From: Phoronis australis
Lineage: Eukaryota; Phoronida; Phoronidae
Direction: 5' to 3'
Assembly: GCA_002633005.1 (NCBI GenBank)
Contig: NMRA01000043.1
Span: 311,953 to 334,702 of the forward strand
DNA: 22,750 bases
In this document: positions 16,876-22,750 of the stretch, piece after piece
Position numbering within the stretch: the first letter of the stretch is position 1
Layout of the letters: the number at the start of each line of letters is the position of its first letter
Notes under the pieces: generated by a model
Databases searched by the model: none
Told to the model about the DNA's origin: nothing
The model's input: only the letters and a program-made list of their open reading frames with translations
Made by a program: the position numbers and the translations under genes

Positions 16876-18314
16876 CTGCAACAACAGCATTCAACATCTG
16901 TTCATTATACTTCTTTACAGCATCTGGGCCAGTGTGAGCTTCTATGGATTTCTGTTTTGGATCAGCTGCATCACAAGATACCCTATGGTCCTTTGAAGCT
17001 TCATGACTGAGTAGAGTTTTCCATCTGAAATATTTAGCAATCACAGACTGAGTGTATAAAAGTATCACTGATTCACTGTTTGTAGTCATTTTTTTCAGTC
17101 AGGAGATGGATGATGAGAAATGCCAAGCTGGTTAAAATGATTTTGCTATTGTGAGTTTTTACAAGCAAGTTCAAGTCATAATTTTTACCATATTTCAGAT
17201 TTTATCACTGTTCACTTTTTCAGATGCTAGAAAAGTCTAGGCGACCAAGACACTGTTATTAAAAATGCTTCCTAAAATTGAAATATCACAAGCATTGTGG
17301 TGCAAATTGTGAGATTTAATTCACGTTTTTAGGGACCCTTTAAAATACCTGAAATTTGTTGTTCTCTTGGCAAGCGCATTATTTCTGGACTGTGACCGAC
17401 ACAAATCACAGTACATGTGGAGCACAGCAAGTGCTTTGATGAACCTAAGCCACTTGAAATCTTTCAGCCACCCAACACTGAACGATTTTACTCCTCTTGC
17501 TCTGCTCTGGATAGTCTACGGAACAGTACCTGCTAATGGGAGAAAATATACTTTGAACACTTATACAGTAACAGTTTCTGAAAACCAAAGTTGTTGTTAC
17601 ACTTCAATAAAACTTTACAAAAAAAATTCAAGTGAGCTAACTTTTACTAAGTTTTACAGATATTAATAAGCTAACATTTCAGAGTGCATTTGGCATTTTG
17701 AAAAAGTAGTTCACTGCAATCATTGTAACATACTTGTATGTGATGAAGGTAACATAAGACATAAATGTGTGAGCAGATTCATATGAAACTAGTACTATGC
17801 TTTATGCACTGCTTTACAAAACCCTGGGCTGTTGACCAGCATGAAGGGTTATCAAAATAGGACACATATGATCTTTATGGAAATAAGTAAAACTTGCACA
17901 AATTGAAAACAAAACAATAATTTAGTTGTCGCCTTTTTGAGGCTTTGTCATGAACGTTTTTATCATATGAAATTAGGCAATGCTATTGATCCTCTTGCTT
18001 TGGTATGAAAGTGTCATTCTTTTTCATTAAAACACATGGTCAAGTGACCTAATCGATGGCACTAGAGCCCAAAGATCAAATTCTACGGAATTCCAATTCT
18101 CACAAAAATATATACTTTTGCCGAGTTAAATTCTATGGTTTTGTAGACATTTTGATGATGAGGTCATACGCATAATATAAAATAGTTACAACTTACTATC
18201 TGCAGTTTCGGAGTCGATTTGATCATCACCACTGCTATCAAGTATATCAAGGGGTGCGCACAGACCGGATACACTTGGATTTGCTGGATTAGGTTCGTCA
18301 CTTTCTCCTTCTCC
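16876..18314 (-). pseudogene. hAT pseudogene, N-terminal exons with zinc finger
   Basis: The acidic exon (GEGESDEPNPANPS, then SSGDDQIDSETAD) ends at a GTAAGT donor at 18197, phase 1; its 5' boundary is unclear. The next exon (17529-17349) starts after CCCATTAGCAG, carries a TAG at 17516-17518, then SFSVGWLKDFKWLRF and MYCDLCRSQ, and ends ...TTNFR in phase 2. The third (17024-16876) completes it as WKTLLSHEASKDH. Together they form a C-x2-C ... H-x5-H finger of the type found before hAT domains. The exon goes on with SIEAHTGPDAVKKYNEQ and joins the core in phase 1. Confidence 0.8.
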
Positions 18315-18399
18315 AACATGAAAAAAATATTTTCAAGGCATACCTGTACTAATAGGGCGTATTTCAAAGTGGCAGATACATACACTACAGAATAGGCAG

Positions 18400-18705
18400 T
18401 TTCTTCTTGGTAATCCCCAGACATAACGCAATTATTGGGCAGGGGTTGCCCGTCATCCCCGGCTTAAGCCAGGGCCAGGTATGCCATCCTTATAATCTTG
18501 GCAATTCCCAGACAAAAGAAAATTGAAAAAACTTGGGCAGGGGTTTTCCCCAACCCCCCGGGTTACGACGAGGGCCGGGTACACCAGCCTTATTGCATAT
18601 ATTATATTGATCAGGAGTTGCCGAGTTGGAGCTATTAAGCTAGGGTCCGTAACCCGGGTAGCATTCATGGGCATACAACCCGAGTAGAGTTCAGTGACCA
18701 TCTTG
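18400..18705. repeat. degenerate ~100-bp direct repeat, 2-3 copies
   Basis: Blocks starting GGGCAGGGGTT recur near 18437 and 18535. Each is followed by an AGGGCC(A/G)GGTA(T/C)(G/A)CCA and (A/C)CTTAT(T/A) motif. A third, more diverged copy runs to about 18700. A 90-codon minus-strand open frame here (18453-18725) is made of these repeats and is not called as a gene. CAGGGG resembles an hAT terminus, but no partner end was found. Confidence 0.55.
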
Positions 18706-18954
18706 CGGCGAGAAAATCTGGCCAAAATTACATACTTTCATTTAAAATACACGGTAATATCTCGCGTAATTTTGCGATGTCTTGTTTTTCTAGTGAGGTC
18801 CTAGCGTTATTGAACTCTACACTGGTCATGCCCACGGCCATCACTCCTGGCACTTCAGCCAACCCCGAACCAAGTATGAGATCATCGCACATTATTTACT
18901 ACAATATCAGGGTGTTTTAAGACTACACATATCCCCAATAAATTCATAACTTAC

Positions 18955-19038
18955 CTTAAAAAGTGTTTCTTGCTCCAGTCTGGCTCTGCGCTTCATGCCG
19001 AAGGCAGTCAGCACATGGTCCAGCACCCGAGGCGACAT
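18955..19038 (-). CDS. candidate first coding exon upstream of the hAT-derived gene
   Basis: ATG at 19038 in good context (GGAAATGTC) opens 28 codons (MSPRVLDHVLTAF, then MKRRARLEQETLFK) ending at a strong donor AAG|GTAAGT in phase 0. A basic start ending ...TLFK is common in hAT proteins. This could be exon 1 of the pseudogene below, although no phase-0 acceptor for the acidic exon was found. In another frame the same bases belong to the MITE-interrupted ORF (see findings). Confidence 0.4.
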
Positions 19039-19115
19039 TTCCTGCCGAGTTTGGTTGATCGTCGTAAAAACGAAGGAATGTGGCGTCGGGAATTAGAGAA
19101 TTACTTACTAGGTGT

Positions 19116-19620
19116 AATATACAGGGCTTGGAATGACCAATGACAAAAAACGCGGAAACTTTTACGGCCCAAAACATGCCCGATAACCAGCCTTTGAAAT
19201 GGTCAATGTGAACCTTACCGCGACAAAAATCGGGAGGACTAGAAAAAAAACGTTACCACCATCAGTAGCATGCGTCTGCGTCCTTTTCGCTCGACCGTCC
19301 ACTCCCAACCCACACAAATTTGGCTGCAGAGCGGTAGTATTTGTCGCCGCGCTTAACAATAACACGAGCCGCCATTGAAAATCAGACCACGCTTTACCCA
19401 GATGCCCCGGCAATGTTGACAATTTACGTTCCTCCGAAACATAAAGACTTCCGCTTTCCGAGGTGAACGTCGTCTGCAACGCCGCGGTAAGAAAGGAATT
19501 TGCCGCGGAAATTTCATATCAAATCCGATTTTTTTTCACGGAAATATAAAAAAAGCGGAAAGCACATTTCAAAAAAGCGGAAATCCGCGTTTCCGCGGAA
19601 AATTCCAAGCCCTGAATATA
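19116..19620. mobile_element. 493-bp hAT-type MITE with TIRs and target duplication
   Basis: CAGGGCTTGGAAT (19122-19134) and its exact reverse complement (19602-19614) bound the element. The hexamer AATATA flanks both sides (19116-19121 and 19615-19620) as a target-site duplication. A CAGGG terminus and a short interior without transposase fit a non-autonomous hAT-superfamily element, although hAT usually makes 8-bp duplications. Sub-terminal regions are rich in GCGGAAA/TCCGCG motifs. Open frames inside (19162-19479) look like chance. Confidence 0.85.
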
Positions 19621-19712
19621 AAACTATATTTAAGCAATTTCTTTCCACTACTTTGTCGTTTCTTTGAACTTTTAAACGCAGAAGTTTGGACGCACTTCTC
19701 AACACTCGCCAT
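19615..19712 (-). CDS. minus-strand ORF start interrupted by the MITE
   Basis: ATGGCGAGTG at 19712 opens a basic frame (MASVEKCVQTSAFK, then SSKKRQSSGKKLLKY) that runs into the MITE after 32 codons. Leaving out the MITE and one AATATA copy, the same frame continues for about 53 more codons beyond 19115. A good donor, CTA|GTAAGT, sits just past the insertion (exon end 19105). No family recognised. It may be the disrupted first exon of a gene, possibly of the hAT-derived gene itself. Confidence 0.35.
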
Positions 19713-19743
19713 GTGATTCAGGGGATTCCCTATGAGGTCACAC

Positions 19744-19751
19744 TGACGTCA
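19744..19751. promoter_or_regulatory. perfect CRE (TGACGTCA)
   Basis: A full CREB/ATF palindrome, preceded by TGAGGTCA five bases earlier. It lies between a minus-strand ATG (19712) and a plus-strand ATG (19781), a layout typical of a divergent promoter. Confidence 0.55.
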
Positions 19752-19780
19752 CACGACAGGGAGGTATTCCCCAAAAAAAC

Positions 19781-19885
19781 ATGGCTGCCTGTCTAAGCGA
19801 TCGTTGGTGTGATTGTTATGCTCAAAATAGACGGCAATGGTCTGTAATGTGGAGTTATGCATGTCTTGAATATATGTCTTCTTAA
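19781..19885 (+). CDS. short plus-strand ORF downstream of the CRE
   Basis: AAACATGGCTGCC is an excellent start context. The frame (MAACLSDRWCDCYAQ, then NRRQWSVMWS) stops after 34 codons. A GTAATG after TGGTCT could act as a donor and make this a first exon. No partner exon identified. Confidence 0.25.
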   Translation: MAACLSDRWCDCYAQNRRQWSVMWSYACLEYMSS

Positions 19886-21580
19886 AACAAAATTCATTAA
19901 TCTGAAATGCTTAAGTTCTTTGTTTGGCCGTAATTTTCGCTTAGGTTGTCTTGAAACAGGCCGTCTTTTTTTCTCTTGGCCTTGCCATCCCAATGACAGC
20001 CAGCACGGCCGCTAGATGAGTCCCTGCTACCTAGGTGTATTGGGTGCCGTATTGGCACTAGTCGGATATTATGGACCCTAACTTATTTCAAATAAATCCA
20101 CTAAATGTGGGTCTAAATGAATGATTTTGATATCGTTGCATTCCTCAGACATCTGGCTATCCGTACATATCCAGGTAATTGTTTACAATATGACGACATT
20201 GACTTATACACATGATTTTGGTATCGTTCGATTCCTTGTGACTTTATCTTTTCAAAAATGCACAGAATATTTTCCTACCCCGTTCCCTTTATATTTTATC
20301 GTGAAATTTCTGCTCGCACTATTTCCAGGTACACGTAGTGATACCGCCATGTTGAATGGAAGGAGTCACCTGAACTAATCTACCGACTTCTGCAGATCGA
20401 CGCTTATCATAAGGTCAAATTGACTGAGACCCGTCTATCCCTCGCCAGAGTTGCGGTCCCAAGGGTTCGAATTTGACGCTGGTACGCATTTACTAGCACG
20501 AATGCGCGAAAAAAGCGAGAGGTCCATATTGGTGAAAATGGTATCATTTCAGACAATTTCGTGGAAAAATGGTTAACTGGTCACAATTATAAAAAATTGG
20601 AACAGGTGAAATGCTGCTACTTTTCCTCGATATTATGTCAGGAAAACTTTAGCGAGAATATCACACGGGTAAACACCATTCGACTCGATGATGCTGTTTC
20701 ATTCATTAACAACAGGTGTCGCTGTAATCTCGAGTTGCGCTAACATGGTGGTGTCAACCGGAAAATAGTGCGAACCGAAATTCGACGATAAAATGCGGAG
20801 GAAACGCGGTAGGGGATGCATTCACATTGTAATGGCTTGTGGAGAGAGGAGTGAAGAAGACGTCTTTACTAGAACACTACTTTATTGCGGACTGACTAAC
20901 TACTGTAAAACAACATGTTTTTGCAATACACAAGACCACATGCATATGACTCACATTTCATAGAACTGTTTGGCAAGACTTATATAATAAACCATTCTAA
21001 CTAATTGTGCCATATAAGGTAAGTGTAGTTCCAGTACAAATCACAATACTATTACAGTAACACACATATTTTTGGAAAGATAATGTTGCGAGGAATCGAA
21101 AGATACTAAAATCATGTGTGTAGGTCAATGTCATATTGTAAACAATTACCCATATCCACCTTACAACCCTCGATTACTCCGTTCTATAACTACGCTATTC
21201 CGAACTCGGTCCACTTTAGCCACATGCATTGTCAAATCGGCAGCCATTTATTTGGAATAAGTAGGCCTAGGGTCCATTATATCTCACTTGTTGACGATAG
21301 TCTTCATACAGCTAGCTGGCTGGCTAGGAATACGCTAGACTTAAAAACACAGAGAACAAGAACTACTAGACTTTGGATATATCCGACAACGATAGACACC
21401 TGACCAGACTGTGATACTTACGCAATAGATTGATATGATGAATTAATTCTGTTCACTTGTCACTTGTGACTTGTTGTTTACCGATACAAAAAATCAGCTG
21501 TTTTCGCAGCACAATAAGCGTAATTTTTATAATCTAAACACAACCACATAAACATGTCATTCAGTGCATACTGAAATGCT
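19886..21580. other. stretch without a supportable gene
   Basis: Open frames at 20121-20378, 20561-20743 and 21116-21403 on plus, and a basic frame at 19793-19993 on minus, have no recognisable domain or paired splice sites. A B-box-like GGGTTCGAATT sits near 20464 without a convincing A box. Otherwise nothing seen. Confidence 0.45.
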
Positions 21581-21615
21581 TAAAAACAGAAAGAAACGAT
21601 GAAAAGAATACCACA

Positions 21616-21742
21616 CTTACGTTCAGAGGTAGCCAAGCTTCGACAGTTACCAGGTCCGTCTGCTCTTCTTCGTGCTAGTTCACCGGGCAAATCGCATGAC
21701 CGAGTTTCGGTCGTCCGATTGTGTGAGTGTTTATAAAATATT
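21616..21742 (-). promoter_or_regulatory. possible minus-strand first exon with TATA-like box
   Basis: On minus, TTTTATAAAC (around 21731-21740) is followed about 30 bases on by CACACAATCGG. The CpG-containing transcript-like segment then ends at a donor TCTGAAC|GTAAGT near 21621. Its only ATG frame is five codons long, so it would be a leader exon. An alternative open frame reads SCDLPGELARRRADGP. No downstream partner was found. Confidence 0.25.
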
Positions 21743-21917
21743 AAGCCCAAATGTTGATGTTTTTTTTTATTTTCTTCATAGTTAAACTCAGTGCAACAAA
21801 ATAAAAATTTAAATGGATAATATATATTCATATTTGCGAAAAAATTTATTTCAATCTTTAATTACTAAAAAACCTTGCGAATGTTCCACTACTAAAGTTA
21901 TTCAATTTGGACCGATC

Positions 21918-21930
21918 CGCGCTTGCGCAT
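21918..21930 (+). promoter_or_regulatory. NRF-1-like promoter motif
   Basis: CGCGCTTGCGCA upstream of the ATG at 21947 is one mismatch from the NRF-1 palindrome. Its closeness to the start codon implies a short 5'UTR and a TATA-less promoter. Confidence 0.4.
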
Positions 21931-21946
21931 TGAGAGCTCTTCCAAA

Positions 21947-22004
21947 ATGGCTGCACAGAAGCTCACTGCGGTGGTTACAAGACTGGTGACTAAAACCCCA
22001 GGCA
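21947..22004 (+). CDS. first coding exon of a mitochondrial-type protein (partial)
   Basis: ATG at 21947 in a strong context (CCAAAATGG) encodes MAAQKLTAVVTRLVTKTPG and ends at a good donor GGCA|GTAAGT in phase 1. The peptide is basic, lacks acidic residues and looks amphipathic, like a mitochondrial presequence or a small respiratory-chain subunit. The RLVTKTP part recalls the start of ATP synthase subunit g, but 19 residues are too few to name it. An NRF-1-like CGCGCTTGCGCA lies 20-30 bases upstream, as in many nuclear genes for mitochondrial proteins. Later exons would be to the right, outside or undetected. Confidence 0.5.
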
Positions 22005-22310
22005 GTAAGTGTGATGACACTGTTACCAACATTTATGCTGTGCGGTTGCTGACGCCATGAAGGTTCTTCAAAGTCGTCTACCTTGTAACCCTTGAGGAAA
22101 GCTACATTATCACTCTGTTTCTTGTGTTTTTCGACAATCCGTCCATTCTTCACTCTCAGTAGGGTGAGCAAACCAAAATTTCAAGTTTAACAAAATTACA
22201 TGAAGAGGAATTCAAATGAAAGCCCTCATTGAGTATAATTTGCTGCTTTTTGAATTTTTAGAAACGGTTGAGGGGTTTTGATACTACACATAGTGTTGTC
22301 GTAATAGCCG
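22005..22310. other. probable intron of the plus-strand gene; open minus-strand frame
   Basis: After the GTAAGT donor no plus-strand exon is seen. On minus an open frame (22171-21902) reads KNGRIVEKHKKQSDN and YKVDDFEEPSWRQQ, which looks protein-like. It has no ATG and no clear acceptor, and it overlaps the plus-strand exon. Confidence 0.35.
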
Positions 22311-22313
22311 AGA

Positions 22314-22388
22314 TTGCCCGACCTCGGGAATCGAACCAGCGACCCCGATTTAATCGGCGAGCGTGCTAACCATTCAGCTAATAGGCAA
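22314..22388 (-). mobile_element. tRNA-derived SINE head or tRNA pseudogene
   Basis: On minus, TAGCTGAATGGTTAGC (22380-22365) is a good A box with a 3-bp D stem. GGTTCGATTCC (22337-22327) is a perfect B box 43 bases later. The acceptor ends pair only partly (TGCC with GGCA) and the anticodon arm is not clean. This points to a tRNA-derived SINE or decayed tRNA, not a working gene. Confidence 0.65.
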
Positions 22389-22750
22389 TTGCCCGTTAGC
22401 GAGTGGCTAACAGAGGCTCATATGTGATTCACCGGAAGCACTTTCACAACAGTGTACCTAATTATCGGACGGAACCTAAATATCGGACATTTCATAGAAT
22501 CTTACTTGAAGCATAATCTGAGAATTAAATGACACCAATTTTTGTTCCGTTGTAATGCATTCAATGTCCGGCATCGTCTCGTTTTTTTACAGCGTTGCCT
22601 CGTTTTGATTTCACCGAGAGAGGGTGCAATTTAGACCCCCAAGTCGGCCTAAAATGGACGATCGCATAAATCGGTTATATAAGTTGAAAATAAAATCTTT
22701 TTCCACAATGAAACCATCTCATTGAACTGACAATATGTCACTGTTCCATT
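22389..22750. other. no feature seen
   Basis: Non-coding sequence with the short repeated motif TATCGGAC (near 22463 and 22491). Stops occur in all frames. It may be the body of the SINE's host intron. Confidence 0.4.

Larger units (their letters stand above)
14438..18314 (-). pseudogene. multi-exon ZNF862-like hAT transposase-derived gene, inactivated
   Basis: Eleven minus-strand exons can be traced: about 18314-18197, 17529-17349, 17024-16876, 16763-16610, 16554-16425, 16308-16014, 15891-15616, 15451-15206, 15122-14982, 14892-14766 and 14664-14438. In order they encode an acidic N-terminal linker, a CxxC...H(x5)H zinc finger, a transposase core with VAVDDSTD and AFGSDGASVM, and an hATC region with AEAERVFS. 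This is the layout of ZNF862/KIAA1586-like proteins. Most junctions match in phase. In-frame stops lie at 17516-17518, 16501-16503, 16206-16208, 16023-16025 and 15760-15762. Frameshifts lie near 16670-16684 and next to 16425. The copy kept its introns, so it is not a retrocopy. It is either a decayed hAT element with introns or a duplicate of a domesticated gene. Confidence 0.85.

Noticed and set aside
16681-17010. 109-codon plus-strand ORF
   Set aside because: It lies antisense to two exons of the hAT-derived gene whose minus-strand reading is clearly homologous.
18437-18450. CAGGGGTTGCC as the hAT terminal repeat of the pseudogene
   Set aside because: No inverted partner was found near the other end of the gene, and the motif is repeated locally as part of a tandem repeat.
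18453-18725. 90-codon minus-strand ORF
   Set aside because: It is built from the degenerate GC-rich repeat, with no domain and no conserved start.
19162-19479. 105-codon minus-strand ORF
   Set aside because: It lies wholly inside the MITE and shows no transposase motif.
19793-19993. 66-codon basic minus-strand ORF
   Set aside because: It lacks an ATG in frame at its start, has no partner exon, and its bias comes from A/G-rich sequence.
20440-20480. B-box-like GGGTTCGAATT on plus
   Set aside because: No A box at tRNA spacing upstream and no stem pairing.

Overview
The window is animal nuclear DNA. It is AT-rich, and its coding capacity comes as short exons bounded by GT-AG (possibly one GC-AG) splice sites, separated by introns of hundreds to thousands of bases. 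There are no operons, Shine-Dalgarno sites, rRNA genes or CRISPR arrays. A sterol C5-desaturase gene makes an insect or nematode source unlikely. Together with the SINE-like, MITE-like and hAT-family content, this suggests a marine invertebrate such as an echinoderm, hemichordate, lancelet or mollusc. The species cannot be fixed from the sequence alone.

Layout. (1) 1-1.45 kb: visibly GC-richer sequence starting in a poly-C run, with one small ORF and a possible last exon of a plus-strand gene at 1439-1668. (2) 2.6-10.2 kb, minus strand: a complete-looking four-coding-exon gene for lathosterol oxidase / sterol C5-desaturase (SC5D). It has a 5'UTR intron and candidate upstream promoter elements near 12.7-12.9 kb. 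Its third coding intron holds two tandem repeats and two tRNA-derived SINE-like heads. Its 4.6-kb second coding intron holds a small same-strand candidate secreted-protein gene (8.6-7.7 kb) with an NRF-1-like promoter motif. (3) 10.5-14.4 kb: non-coding sequence with a perfect 20-bp-stem hairpin, a two-hairpin dispersed-repeat-like segment and about five copies of a ~120-bp tandem repeat. (4) 14.4-19.0 kb, minus strand: a multi-exon ZNF862-like hAT-transposase-derived gene. It keeps its zinc finger, catalytic core and hATC dimerisation region, and nearly all splice sites in matching phase. It carries five in-frame stops and at least two frameshifts, so it is a pseudogene. (5) 19.1-19.8 kb: a 493-bp hAT-type MITE with 13-bp terminal inverted repeats and a 6-bp target duplication. 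It sits inside a frame that would otherwise be open. Next to it is a perfect CRE between two divergent ATGs. (6) 19.9-22.75 kb: mostly featureless, then a plus-strand first coding exon with a mitochondrial-presequence look and an NRF-1-like motif (21.95 kb), and a third tRNA-like SINE head (22.3 kb).

The only gene with a securely recognised cellular function is SC5D (cholesterol synthesis in the ER). The hAT-derived pseudogene and the MITE show at least two waves of hAT-type activity in one locus. No clearly new defence or enzymatic system was seen. The most unusual items are the phase-preserving but nonsense-riddled transposase gene, the MITE-split reading frame next to a compact divergent promoter, the nested gene in SC5D, and the ambiguous GC-AG/GT-AG intron of SC5D.
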